NCBI GenBank assembly: GCA_963691815.1
Contig: OY829654.1
Span: 11,241,298 to 11,305,297, forward strand
From: Echiichthys vipera
Taxonomy: Eukaryota > Chordata > Actinopteri > Perciformes > Trachinidae
DNA length: 64,000 bases
Direction of reading: 5' to 3'
Shown: positions 50,057 through 61,486 of the stretch, piece after piece
Layout: every line of letters begins with the position of its first letter
Numbering within the stretch: position 1 is the stretch's first letter
Made by a program: the position numbers and the translations under genes
Notes under the pieces: generated by a model
What the model saw: the letters and a program-made list of their open reading frames with translations, nothing else
The model's database searches: none
Told to the model about the DNA's origin: nothing

Positions 50057-51623
50057 TCAGGCAAAGATGGTCTCCTCGCGTCTCTTCTTGGTCAGGATGG
50101 TTCCAGGTTTGTGCTGAGCGTCGGGGTGGTTTGTCAGCTCCGGAGGGCAGGTAGAGACGGGGCTCTCGAGGATGGCCTGCTTCAGGTCGTAGAACACTGC
50201 AGAGTCCTCTTTGGTGAGGAACGTCATGGCCATACCGCTCTTACCGGCACGACCAGTACGACCAATACGATGGATGTAATCTGCAGGAGGGCACAAAAAG
50301 GTTTAGTGAATACTTTTCTATTTATTTATTTATGTACATGTTTTGTATGTTATAAGGTTGTCACGATACCAGAATTCCAAAGTTCAATACAATACTAGTA
50401 TTGTAATACTAGTAAAGCTACTCGGTACGTATTTCGATACCATGGCAAAAAGAAAACATTTTTTATTCCAACAAATGTGGATATTGAAGTGTTTTGAAAC
50501 ATGTTGTTTAAAATGTTATGAATTCTTAACGACTACACTGTTTTCATCAAATAAATATAAAATTACGATGATGAAAGTAAAGAAAAAACAAAGAGATTAA
50601 AGAAAAGGACAAATAGTGAAAGTGAGGCTTCTTACCTTCGATGTTCTTAGCCATGTCGTAGTTAAGGACCATGGAGACGTCATGGATATCGATACCTCGA
50701 CCAGCAACGTCTGTGGCCACCAGGATGTCTTTGGCTCCCGCTTTGAGGTTGGAGAGCGCAAACTCTCTCTGCTCCTGGCCTTTGCCACCGTGCAGCGTGC
50801 AAGCATTGTACTGCGTGAAGAAGACAACTGAGGTTACATATTTGTTTATATTTTCAGAAAATACAGTTCACTGACATCTAAGAGAGTGTTATTTACATTT
50901 TTTATCTACTTTCACCACATTAAAAAACAGGAATCTAACATTTACATGCTCACAATGCCAATGAATGTTAACATGATGTTGTTTAGCAGGTTTAGCAACA
51001 TTTGCTAATTAGCAATAAAAACAATACACCTGAGTATGTCATTACACTTGGACGTATTTAGTTATAACTAAACTACTGAGAAAGTGTAAAATGAAAAAAT
51101 GTGACCATGTTTGCACCAAATGTCAAAGCAAATGAAATAATAACCTAGAATGTTTTTCTCCAAACTTAAACTTTGATTGTTTCAACTTAACGTAACTTAA
51201 CGTTTGACGCCAAGTTTTCCCACCAAGACGTTTAAGACCCACTGGTCTAGTCTACAGAGACTTACCCCCATCTTCTCCAGAGACTTCGCCAGCACGTCAC
51301 AACCCTTCTTCTGGTTGACGAAGATGATGATGGGAGGCTCGAAGCCATGTGACAGCACCTCCAGCAGCTTCTTCCTGCACCACACACGGTCCAAAACCAC
51401 TCAGTGAGACACTCTGACATGAATAAATGATACGTTTGATGTTCACGGTTAAACGTCTGTATGCGTCTCACCTCTTCTCTCCCTCGCCCATGAGCAACAC
51501 CTTCTGTTCCACTCTCTCGTGAGGTTTGCCGGCAGACCCGATGTACACCACAGCGGGACGCCTCAGGTAGCTCCTGGCCAGTCTCTCCACAGCTGGAGGC
51601 ATAGTGGCGGTGAACATGACCGT
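50057..51623 (-). CDS. ddx23: ddx23 coding exons 13-16 (RecA domain 2 and C-terminus, residues 585-803)
   Basis: Exons 51623-51472, 51374-51266, 50810-50636 and 50280-50057. Motif III is TAT at 589-591 (many DEAD proteins have SAT; TAT is normal for DDX23). Motif IV is IIIFVNQ near 650; motif V VATDVAGRGID starts at 702; motif VI HRIGRTGRAG is at 733-742. The C-terminus HPDAQHKPGTILTKKRREET is almost invariant in the family. The intron between exons 14 and 15 (50811-51265) has a GCTAACATG-type repeat fragment in inverted orientation. Confidence 0.96.
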
Positions 51624-54620
51624 CTGAAAGGTGCAAAAGAACAAAGCGTGAAAACACAAATAAACAGTGAGAGAACCTGGAACCTAGTCTTATTGCAGAT
51701 AAACTTACTTGTCTGTATTTATGTTTTCCAGATTCAAAGTTCATCATCATTTTCTCGGGGTCTTCTGCTTCGTCTGTGTCTGGTTTCTGATTGGTCACTG
51801 GGATGTACTCCAGGATCTTTTGGACGTCGGGCTCGAAGCCCATGTCAATCATACGATCGGCCTCATCCAGCACCACGTAGGTGCAGCGGCCCAGGACCAG
51901 GTACCGGTTCTCCAACACGTCGATCAGACGTCCAGGGGTGGCGATCACAATCTGATAGACGGGGAAAACACACAGATTGTGAACGTGCGTTTTGTGTAAA
52001 ACGCTTTGCTACGTTACTACTTACTGCCAAGAGATACTGCATCAGAAAACACTCTGTGTGTATAAAGTGTCTGAGATTATGTTTTTGAAGAAAAGGCTGC
52101 TAAGAATCGCTTTTACCAACCAAAATCAGTTTTCACCACTATTTAATAATATGGACCGTGGGCCTTTTGTCCAGCTTTCACTCCCTTTATTTACATGCTT
52201 TCAGCAGAGTCACTTTGTGTTTTGGCTCAATTTACCAGAAGTGGGGGACTGGAGTATCAAATTTATGACTTGCTTGACTGAATATTTGTATCTTTCTAGG
52301 TGAGTAGTTACATTCTGTTTTTGACACATGATTGGGTGAGGTAAGGAAGCTCCAATGATTTCTGTTAAAGCCCCTGAACATCCACACAGGTGTTTTCAGA
52401 TAACCTGATGGATTAGACCTCCTCTCAGGACTGTGTGGGTGTGTCTAGTGTGATTGATTGACATCTTTCAGAGTCTCCTGTTCGCTTTGTTTCACCTGTT
52501 ACAAAATACACCTTTATCATTCGTAGTGGTAGACGGACATTTATGACCTCAACCCAAGCAGAGGTCTAATCAGCCAGGATAACTGAAAACTCCTGTGTGT
52601 GTGTTCAGGGGCTTTAATGTTGAAAATAAAACTTGGGATGTGAGCAGGTGGCACATCGTTGCCATGGAGTCAGTAAGTAGCTGTGACCTTCACCCTAAGC
52701 TCTGTTTTTAAGCCTTTATTCATTTTAAATTTTGTCACATTTATACCATTTAAAGTATGTTTAATTAACTGTTTCCGTAAACATCACTGAACAGACAGAA
52801 GTATCACTGGATTACTTTGATACTAAAGAAAACTTAAAAACATGTTGATTATCGGGCAAGATCTGAAGTTATGAGGAGCATCTTTTTTTCTATTAGATAT
52901 TTAGATCCTCAAAGAGTGTACGTTGCTGGAACTGTGTATTGATATTTAGTGGATATAATGAAGAATTACCTACTCAACATTTTGTTCCAAACAAAATGGA
53001 TCAAGGCTGTTATTCACAGAGAGTAACAGAAGAGGGTTAATTAGTTACAAGTGTAAATGTTTCACCTCGCAGCCCATCCTGAGACGGAAACCCTGGTCCT
53101 CTCGAGAGATTCCTCCAATCACAGCCACTGTGCGGATGCCCAGCGGTTTACCAAACTTTATTGTCTCCTCTTCAATCTGCTGCGCCAACTCACGAGTCGG
53201 GGCCAGGATGACGGCATAAGGACCCTGGTCTGAGTCTTCGATCCTGCGTGAACGTGTAACAAACGGTTATGAGAGTTTTTAAAAAAATAAAAAAAAGTTT
53301 GGGTTTACTTGAGATTCTTCGAGCCTGTGCGGTGTTACCTGTCAATCTTTGGCAGGGTGGTGATCCAGACAAGCAGTGGAATGAGGAAAGCAGCCGTTTT
53401 ACCGCTCCCTGTCTCGGCCACACCAATGATGTCACGGTTCTGTAGACCAATAGGAATGGCCTGCCTCTGAATAGGTGTCGGATCCTTGATTTTAAGAGAG
53501 AAAAGACAGTGATTTAGTGATTAAATTAGCTTGAATCAGTGAGGATATAACATATTCATATATAGATGTAGGTCAACTAGATTAAATGCAAACGATTACA
53601 AGCATGAGCATTTTACTTTACTCTGTCCACGACTGAAACTAAAGTAACAGCTTTATTTGCTTGTCAACATTAGAAAAACTCATATTCCTCTCATGAGAAC
53701 TACAGCATGAAGTGTCTGCATGCTGACCTTGTAGCCACACTTTTCGATGACCTCCAGGATGTGGTCGGGCAGCGAATACTCCTTCCAGTTCCTGATGGGG
53801 TTCGGGATCTTCCCTCCCTTGGTGGTGATGCTGTAGTCCTCTCTGAAGATTCGCCAGTCTCTGTCTGTCATCTCGTCCAGCTTTTTCTGAGACCAATGTC
53901 TGTCGTCCCAGCGCTGCTTCGCTTCCTTTTTACGCATTTTCTTCAGCCTTGTCCTGAGGGAAGAAAGTAAAGATACTGTCAGTACAAATTGTGTCTTCTT
54001 ACGTGTCTGACAAACATTTTTAGACTGATTTTCTGACATCTTTTGAAAACCATGAGTATCCTCTTTAAAGCCACAAACAGAGCGGATCATCTCACTCACT
54101 CTTCCTGCTCTTTCTCTTCCAGCGTGCGCCTCTTCTCCATCAGGTCACCGTAGAAACGTGACTGCTCTCTTTTCTGCTGCTTCAAGTCGATGCCGGCGAT
54201 GAAGCCTCGTCCATAAAGCTGCACGTGGTGCTTTTCTTTGTAACTGGAAGACAGAGCGGGAAAATCATGTTGTTGAAAGGCAGAGAGACATGTTCCAGTG
54301 ATGCAACGCGTTAATGTTTACTCACATCGGGTTGTAGTCGACTGAGGTGTCTTCAGAAGCGTCCCACTCGAACACAAACTTCCTGTCGTTCAGGTGGCGA
54401 GTTCTCCGGCGTTTCTTTAGCCCGCCAAGGTAACGCTCCTGTAAAGTTCCGATGTTTAATTTAGTATATTACAAATGGTCAAAGCCAAATTTGGTGCAAA
54501 GCTAATAAAAAAAAATAAAAAAAAGAAGTAGTAGCTTCTCTTCCCAGGGGAAAAAACACAGAGACGTCACTCGGGACAGTATTTGTACCAGAGAGTTTTT
54601 GCGAAAAATGCAGCTGTAAA

Positions 54621-54662
<42 letters not shown>

Positions 54663-56576
54663 TGCTGGGATGCAGGGGTTCAGACACAGGCTAATACAAA
54701 GACGACATTTCATCTGCTCTACGCAATCTCTCCATAGACTAACCTTGATGGCGTGGAGTTCTTTGCTTTTATCTTTCTCCTCTCTGAGCTTTTGTCGTCC
54801 GTCATCGTCTTCATTGCCGTTGTTCTCTCGCTCCATTCGTTCTCTTCGCTCTCGTCTCTCCCTCTCCTGGGGGTCCTCTGTAAACGCACATTGTCAGTTA
54901 CGCTAGCACGTTATCACTATGCTTCAAGAACAGCATGCAGAACTGAATGAACCAGAATGAGGCTGATAGCACACCCATCATTTTTCTCCCCATGTCCTGG
55001 AACATCCTTCTCTTCTTCCTCTCATCTTCCAACAACCTCCTCCTTTCCTCCGTCTGTTGCTCCCTCCGTTTCAGAGCCTCAGCTTCTCGCTCGGCCTTAG
55101 AGAGGAACTTGGGCTGAAAAGGAAAAAAAAAATAAAGTGAGGAAAAAAATTATCTTGGATTTTAAAAAGGGGGATAAGACAAATTTTGAACCTCAGAAAC
55201 TTCTGACCTTTGCCTCTGCTTCCTCTTCTGCCTTCTTCTTGGCGAGAAGCTCTTCCAAAGATAAAGGTTGGGCCTGAACAGAAGCAACACGGGTCAAACA
55301 CTCAAAATAACGACCTAAGAAACGATGCAGCGCTATGAAAGATTGAGGTTTTTTACCTTCTCCTTCTTTTTTTCATCTTCCTCCTCCTCGGTTTTTATAT
55401 CCCTCTCTCTCTTTAATTTGGATTCCTTCGACTTGGGTGAGAGACTTCTACAAAGAAAAGTGAATTCAAACAGATTTAATCAACCTCTTTTAAAATAACG
55501 CTCTTTATACTGTTTACTTTACTCATTCCAATGTATAATTCCAACCTCCAATGTAACCTAAACTATTCATATACATCCAATGACCCAAAATTAGATGGAA
55601 AAAGAAACATCTTATATGAACGGACACTTTAGTAAATACAGATAAATAACATAGACACAGATAGTTTCCATGTTTGTTTGGACGATGGCATGAATCAAGG
55701 TTCCTACACCTTTTCAAATTCAAGCATTTCAAGGGTTTTCATGCTTTTCCAGCACCTTACAGCTGCGGTAAACTACATATTTGTATACAGTACAATACTT
55801 AGTATTTAGTACACTTATTATTGAATTTGTTCATCACATTAAATTAGATTTTATTGCCCTATAAATTTAAAAAACAACATGATGTTTTGAGACGGCTTTC
55901 TACAGAAGGGTGACAAATTAAAGGGAAACTAACTCGACAGAATTGTAATCGCCAACTAATTTAATTATCTGTTAGTGAGCAAAAGTCCTTTTTCATGCAA
56001 AATGTCAGAAAATGTTGTTTAATCTCAGTATGACAGGAACGCAGCAGACGTAAAGATTCTAAAGTTGTTTGATAAGTTGTGGACAAAACCTTTTTTTGTT
56101 CTGCCCAGAGAAAGTGAATTTTACACGTGATCCTTCTCTCTCAAATTGTGGATTTCAGCGCTCACATACCTGGACCTCTTGCTGCGATCTTTATCGCGGC
56201 GATGGCTGTCTCTGTCCTTACGACCCCTCTCTCTGTCCTTGTCTCTGTCACGCTCCTTGTCTCTGTCCTTGTCTTTCATGCGTCGGTCTCTGTCATCACA
56301 ATACAAATCAGATTTTATTTCAACATTAGACAAACTGAACCTTTGTTATGCAAAAAAAGACAAATATAAATGTACGGATAAAATAATGAATGGCGGGTCT
56401 GTGCACTCCGTGTATTTAAATTACCTTTCTGCAGATTTAGAGCGATTCCGTTCACGAGAGCGGTTGCGTGTGCGTGAGGGCGAGACCTTCCGTTCTCGTG
56501 AACGACTGCGTTTCCTCTCTCGGCCTTTGCTCCCTGAGGATTCAGCATCCTTCTTGTCTGTGGTGTCGGCTGCCAT
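50057..56576 (-). CDS. ddx23: DEAD-box RNA helicase DDX23 / PRP28-like (16 coding exons, 803 codons)
   Basis: U5 snRNP helicase, the metazoan PRP28, which helps exchange U1 for U6 at the 5' splice site during spliceosome activation; nuclear. The exons join without a frame break: 56576-56425, 56289-56170, 55447-55357, 55273-55208, 55113-54975, 54877-54744, 54438-54326, 54243-54100, 53953-53728, 53484-53339, 53243-53066, 51951-51709, 51623-51472, 51374-51266, 50810-50636 and 50280-50057. All introns are GT-AG. The product is 803 aa, against 820 in human. The RS-like N-terminus (1-130) is followed by coiled charged sequence, then two RecA domains with all DEAD-box motifs intact. It ends KKRREETIFA, as in the human protein. 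A non-coding first exon lies at 57.9 kb. Confidence 0.97.
50343..50470. repeat. Dispersed repeat fragment with GTCACGATACCA start
   Basis: The block AAGGTTGTCACGATACCAGA, then AATACTAGTATTG and CTCGGTACGTATTTCGATAC, in the last intron of ddx23. Similar GATACC..TACTAGTA-like wording appears near 24.1-24.35 kb. It resembles fish hAT-derived repeats, but the ends were not defined. Confidence 0.4.
51709..53484 (-). CDS. ddx23: ddx23 coding exons 10-12 (RecA domain 1, residues 396-584)
   Basis: Exons 53484-53339, 53243-53066 and 51951-51709. Motifs: Q motif PTPIQ at 397-401; motif I AETGSGKT at 418-425 with the ATP-binding Lys424; motif Ia PTRELA at 459-464; GG in VIGGIS; motif Ib TPGR at 508-511; motif II DEAD at 532-535. 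The acidic insert DTDEAEDPEK near the end is typical of DDX23. The 1.1 kb intron before exon 12 (53065-51952) carries a 253 bp inverted-repeat element. Confidence 0.96.
51952..53065 (-). other. ddx23: ddx23 intron 11 (1.1 kb)
   Basis: The longest coding-region intron of ddx23. It carries the TTAA-flanked element at 52365-52617; the remaining sequence is AT-rich without recognisable features. Confidence 0.75.
52365..52617. mobile_element. Inverted-repeat element with TTAA ends (253 bp) in a ddx23 intron
   Basis: The ends face each other: TTAAAGCCCCTGAACA is identical at both for 16 bases, and 49 of the first 57 bases match, including CACACAGG, GTTTTCAG and GATTAGACCTC. TTAA stands at both outer edges (52365-52368 and 52614-52617). 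It is too short for a transposase, hence a MITE. A TTAA duplication suggests a piggyBac-like source, although the TIR does not begin with the CCC usual in that superfamily. Confidence 0.85.
53728..55113 (-). CDS. ddx23: ddx23 coding exons 5-9 (charged linker, residues 144-395)
   Basis: Exons 55113-54975, 54877-54744, 54438-54326, 54243-54100 and 53953-53728. They encode long Glu/Arg/Lys-rich helices, then the conserved blocks RTRHLNDRKFVFEWDASEDT, LYGRGFIAGIDLKQQKREQS, RWDDRHWSQKKLDEMTDRDW and REDYSITTKGGKIPNPI, all well known in DDX23. The exon 5 donor is a weaker GTGTGC (intron start 54974); it is required by the frame and by the DPQERERRER continuation. Confidence 0.94.
54620..54661. repeat. 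(ATT)n microsatellite
   Basis: About 14 ATT units in the ddx23 intron between coding exons 6 and 7. Confidence 0.97.
55208..56576 (-). CDS. ddx23: ddx23 coding exons 1-4 (RS/RD-rich N-terminus, residues 1-143)
   Basis: Exons 56576-56425, 56289-56170, 55447-55357 and 55273-55208. The ATG stands directly after a GTGTGTGCAG acceptor at 56577, so the whole 5' UTR before it comes from an upstream exon. The sequence is dominated by Arg-Ser, Arg-Asp and Lys-Asp dipeptides (RKRSRSRERK, DKDRDKERDRDKDRERG), the region in which human DDX23 is phosphorylated by SRPK2, and ends in QPLSLEELLAKKKAEEEAEA. Confidence 0.94.
55915..56030. repeat. AT-rich dispersed repeat, GTCAGAAAATG family, copy 6 (fragment)
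   Basis: Contains ATCGCCAACTAATTTAATTA, CATGCAAAATGTCAGAAAAT and GTTGTTTAATCTCAG, in a ddx23 intron. Confidence 0.45.
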
Positions 56577-56823
56577 CTGCACACACAAAGGGCATGTTGT
56601 TACATTTGTGAGAACATAAATGAATGACCAGCTTCCAGTTATACTGTTATGGCACTATAAAGTGGACATTACGTTGAAAATGGCTTTAAGAGTTATTCAT
56701 CACAATGTAAACTTTGAGAAATCCTTTTACAGGAAGTATGAAGTAACCATGTGGAAAAATCAGCCAATCGAAAAAAAGTATGCTGCAACACAAAAAGCAT
56801 GAAAAGCCTCGGCCACTAACCAT

Positions 56824-57140
56824 GAATGAATGAATGCTTTATTTCCGAACATGTAAATACAATTAAAAACAATAACACAATAAAAGCTCAATAAACAAAA
56901 CACAGTATTGACTTAACATGTCCCAAAATTAAAAGGAAAACGCAAAAGCATATTTAATCCTACCCCTTGTTTTTAACTAAGACAACACACTATCGTCTTA
57001 TAAATCAAAAAAACAATAAAATACATTTTTAAAAATATAATAAATGGATGACAAAGGAAGCTGTTAACTAAGATATTATCGAGAAGGGGTGGGATTTAAT
57101 AAGTGTATACTTCTTCCCACTCCTTTCAGACATGTTGAAA
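56824..57140 (-). mobile_element. LINE 3' end inserted in the ddx23 5' UTR intron
   Basis: Read on the minus strand it ends ...ATTTACATGTTCGGAAATAA followed by AGCATTCATTCATTCAT, a LINE polyadenylation-like signal with an (ATTC)n tail. Upstream blocks include AGTATACACTTATTAAATCC and ACCCCTTCTCGATAATATCT. I recognise this as a common fish non-LTR retrotransposon 3' UTR. No coding part remains. Confidence 0.65.
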
Positions 57141-57198
57141 AAAAAAAAAAAAAGTTTGTCATGTTTGATATAAAATTTAAATTAAAAACATAAAATAA

Positions 57199-57480
57199 AG
57201 TATTTGTTATACATGCATCTCTATGCTTTTAAGTTGTGTGATATTATTTTCCGTATGACTTTGTATGTTTTCATATTTAATTGGCAAATAAAATGTAAAG
57301 AAAAAAATATATTTTATATAGAAAAACAGTATTTGTTAGTCATGAGTCTCTGTGCTTTTTAGTTGTGTAATATTTTCTGTATAACCTTTTATTTTATTTT
57401 TACATGTATGAAATTAAATATTAAATAAAAAAAATAAAGTATTTGTTATTCGTGTATATCTGTGCTTTTTAGTAAAAACA
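57199..57480. repeat. Imperfect tandem triplication, unit about 110-130 bp
   Basis: The block AGTATTTGTTA..CATG..TCTCT.TGCTTTT.AGTTGTGT begins at 57199, 57328 and 57438 (the third copy is truncated after TGTGCTTTTTAGT). Copies differ by many small changes and spacers. Confidence 0.75.
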
Positions 57481-57870
57481 CAAATAGTGCATGCCTCCAC
57501 AGTTTTAGGACACATGCATGACAGCTCTTATGAATAAGGTCCTTAAGACTTAGGCGCCTTTAACATCAGTTTCGGATGCGAGCATCTGAAGGTAACGAGC
57601 TTTATTTTATCTTTAAACATTTTTGTTCTCATAACAAACTTCACCCCCGATGAAAAGGAAACTTAAGGTTTCATAAACAAAGAGGCGAAATGAAGTAACT
57701 GCAGAGAAGTGTGAACGGGCTACTCACGTTAGCTAACAACTTAGCAAGAAGGCTAATTATCTTCAATAAACGGCCCAACCACGCGCCACTGAAACCTCGC
57801 CCCAGTTAAACGCTTACACTTCATAAAACACACGAGGGGAAATGTGTGGTCCACAACATTTGGAGCTTAC

Positions 57871-57980
57871 CTTAATCACTTGTCAACAAAAACACTTGCG
57901 TTTCACGGACGCTTCACCAAGACGCCATATCGCTCCACACGAGCGATCGAGCAGCAAGGGTTTCTGGGAGTCGTAGTCCC
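57871..57980 (-). other. ddx23: ddx23 non-coding first exon (inferred)
   Basis: A strong donor ATTAAG|GTAAGCT on the minus strand at 57871/57870 fits the acceptor at the start codon. Upstream is CpG-rich sequence with no ATG-initiated frame into the protein other than one short frame near 57930. The 5' limit is unknown and taken as just inside the ZNF143-like motif. Confidence 0.6.
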
Positions 57981-58036
57981 GAGCGTACCAAACAGAGCGA
58001 AGACAGCGGCTGTTTAAACTACATTTCCCAGCAAAG
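57958..58036. promoter_or_regulatory. ddx23: ddx23 promoter with two opposed ZNF143/SBS-like motifs
   Basis: Minus strand 57977-57958 reads ACTACGACTCCCAGAAACCC; plus strand 58018-58036 reads ACTACATTTCCCAGCAAAG. Both match the known ACTACAAYTCCCAG core bound by ZNF143 in promoters of housekeeping genes, each with one or two substitutions. They are in opposite orientation about 40 bases apart, in CpG-rich, TATA-less sequence just upstream of the ddx23 first exon. Confidence 0.7.
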
Positions 58037-58971
58037 TGGCCGTTTTACCCAGGACCCCGGTTGTTTGGCACATGAACACCTAAAGTGCCTGAGCTAAATT
58101 CACTTTAGGCCGTATGCCTTTTTAAGCACAAGGTGGCAATATTGTCACAGGTTAGTACAATACTGATGTTTGTATTATAATACAGGTGAATTTGATATTA
58201 CTGTACATGATAGGTCTGTTATATTTGACCAATATATAAAAGAGGAAACTTGAATATATGAAAATATACATGCATTTTAGTCAGTTTGTTACTGTACAGT
58301 ATGATGTTCCATATTTGTATGTTGTTGCAGTACTGCAGTATCGTATGCACTACATGAGACAATGTTGTACTACATATGTAATTATCTTATTATATGATAA
58401 TGTAAGTCGGGCAGGACTATATAAGCACTAAGCATCTTCACTATGCTTGTTTGACGCAATCAATTTTTATCAGATTTTCTTTCAGTCACATGTTGAGTGT
58501 TTGTGATAAATTAAAAAAAATCAAATCAAACCATTAATTTACACTTAAGTATGGAGAAAGTTTTTTCTTTTACTTTGAACTGTGTCTTCAGTCTAAAATG
58601 GCTGCATTACTCGAGCTGAGTAAATCAAAACCAGTTCTTCCTGTAAAAGTAAACAGCCTGTTATTGAAGCTCTATCTGCCTATGTCTGTCTGTCTGCAAC
58701 TATAATGAGAAGAGAATAACTAATTGCGAATATCTGGAAGCTTTAGAGCAAGATTAAAACTTTAAGTAAATGCAAATTGTGAAATGCAATCATAAGAAAA
58801 AGATTAAAAGGGCTACTAGTCCATTGTTGACCATAAACTACAGTGCAGCCATGATGGAATAGGTCCGCCTCCTCATATCACTTAAAATCACTATCGTGTG
58901 GAGCGGATTAACATTCGAGAAGTACAAGTGAAGAGACTAGACTGTTTTTCCTGTAATCTAAACCATCCTCT

Positions 58972-59192
<221 letters not shown>

Positions 59193-59834
59193 ATGTTCCT
59201 GCAGACAGATAAAAGACATTTTAGATTCTACTATGCCTTTCTATAGTCCGTATTGGCCCGATGCTGATTCATATTCTGGACTTGCCCTTTCATCCACGAG
59301 GAGATCAAGAGAGATTTATGGAGCCCTTCTGAAGGTGAAACAGTTTCAGTAGAAGCAGATCAAAGTTGATGGTATAAAAAAATAATTAAAGAAACACAAA
59401 GGGGAAAGATACAGGGGAAGAAAAACATACACTGGTTAGACTGTAAAAGTCCGATGTGTCATCAGCATTTATTTGTTTTCTCTGATTAACAAGTTTGGAA
59501 AACAGTATAAGGATGAAAGCTGCACGTGTGATAAATAATGGATTCCCTCTGCCTCACACAGTAACGTCTGATGTGCAAAGGGCTATTATATTTTTTAATG
59601 GAGGGAATCTGTTTCAAGGCTTCTCTCAGCGCAGGAGTAAATAATAGGCTAACATTAACGATGGCTCTGTTCCAGTAAGACATGTCAGTGAACCAGCATG
59701 GCCCTGGAACCTGAACACCTAAATGTCATGCAGCCATGATGAATGTTATTCATTACACCTGTGCCATGAGAGGGGTTTGTGCTGTGAATGCTTTGGGACC
59801 AGCCACAATAGGGATGCTGATCTGATGGTTTTCA

Positions 59835-59935
<101 letters not shown>

Positions 59936-61330
59936 TCATAATGGCAAAATGTGCTCCTGGATACACCTTCTGTAGCAGGAACTACCACAGTGGCAGTTTT
60001 GAGTATTCTGTAGATAACTTTGTGGTTTATTTTATTCAGAACTGCACGGGCTGCAATGAGTAGGGTCTCATACACTCGCACTAACAAGGAGCAGGTGTGC
60101 AGGCAGGTCATTAGTCAGTTTATGAATAGAAGGGAGAACCTCGTGCAGAAAACTGCTGGGCAGGTGCAGAATGGCAGGCGACAACTGGAAAGGTTGCTAA
60201 ACATTGTTATTGGAAGCAGAATCAGATGTAGATGAGAGGATGAAGCCAACCATTGCTGACTTATCAAGTTTAGGTTTAGTTTTTTTACCATATTAGACCT
60301 ATACTCAAGACTGCGCCTGTGGAAAGAGAGCGCTTGATTGATCCTTCACTGTCAAACCTGTTAGGGACAGGGCCTTTAAGGTGCTAGATACCATGTTGTT
60401 GTCTTAAATATTAATGTTCACTTTGAACAATAACATGGACAAAATATCATTGTTTTTAGATCAAATAATGTAAATAATTATTATTTCTGTTCAGTGCCTG
60501 TTATATTTGTGCCTCTGCCAAGTGCTGACATAACTCACTGACACACAAACATGCTGTTTTGATACTTTTGGGTTTCACCTTTGCCGTTTTCTTGCTTTGC
60601 CACACCCCACTGCAGTGCTAGCGTTGCCCGGACATGTTTGTCAACAGGAGCTTATCTTAAACAATATGTTTACATTTGCCCCAGGCTAGTAAAGTGAAGA
60701 TTTAGTACACCAGTTGAAAAACAGGTTTTTAGCATAACTTGCTTATTTTTAGTGTTGTTGGAGACACATGATAGGAGATAAACAAAAGCAGGCACAATTA
60801 AATGAAGATTTTACAGGACAAAAGTCCATCCAGCTGCTACTACTACTTATTATTATTATTAATATTCAAAATAATTTGATTTGTTTCATGTGCTTGTTGT
60901 GGAGAAGTCTTAAAAGCTGATGAAATTGTCTCATAAAAGAAGAAATAACATTATTTCTGTGAACAGGCAAAAATTGAATAAATCAAATGATACCCTTACG
61001 TAATCTTTTAATGCATTTTCGCCATCGAAATGTCTGTGGCTCTAAATGTTTTTGTTTGTGTCATGGCCAGTTAATGATTCTTCAGGTCAGGGAGCTGAAC
61101 TGCGTTGTGAAATGATGACGATTACCTAATTCTGATCACTAACAGCAGTTAAAGTAAGGCTATATGTGCAAGCAAAGACATCAATACTAGAGGACCGACC
61201 AGTTGCGTTTTTTTGTGTCAAAACTTGCACCCAAAACACTATGGATTTAAAGATATGGTGTGGAAATGCACGGATAAGCAAATATTTACCATTTTAAGCC
61301 CTAAACAGAGTTGGGGTCTCATGATTGGAT

Positions 61331-61486
61331 GACACAGACAGGGGCGTCAAACTGGGAGGAAAAAGATACTGAGTATCATGTGAGGAGGGCCCACAAATAC
61401 ACTAGAATGAATAGTCGCGTATGTGGGGAGGCGCCCATAGAGAATGTGCACGGTCCAAGATGTTTTGCTACGCCCCTGGGCACAGA
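61331..61486. mobile_element. Short non-autonomous hAT-type element (140 bp) with 8 bp duplication
   Basis: The element 61339-61478 begins CAGGGGCGTCAAACTGGG and ends TTTTGCTACGCCCCTG, so the outer CAGGGGCGT is inverted at both ends. Flanking octamers GACACAGA (61331-61338) and GGCACAGA (61479-61486) agree at seven of eight bases. The interior has GGGCCCACAAATACACTAG, seen in related fish repeats. Confidence 0.8.

Larger units (their letters stand above)
56577..57870 (-). other. ddx23: ddx23 5' UTR intron
   Basis: Runs from a GTAAGCT donor at 57870 to the GTGTGTGCAG acceptor adjoining the ATG. It holds a LINE 3' tail (56824-57140) and a three-fold imperfect tandem repeat (about 57199-57480). 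The part next to the first exon (57540-57870) is less AT-rich and may belong to the promoter. Confidence 0.75.

Noticed and set aside
51262..51948. 228-codon minus-strand frame as one exon
   Set aside because: It runs through the intron between ddx23 exons 12 and 13 and changes frame afterwards; the family sequence requires splicing at 51709/51708 and 51624/51623.
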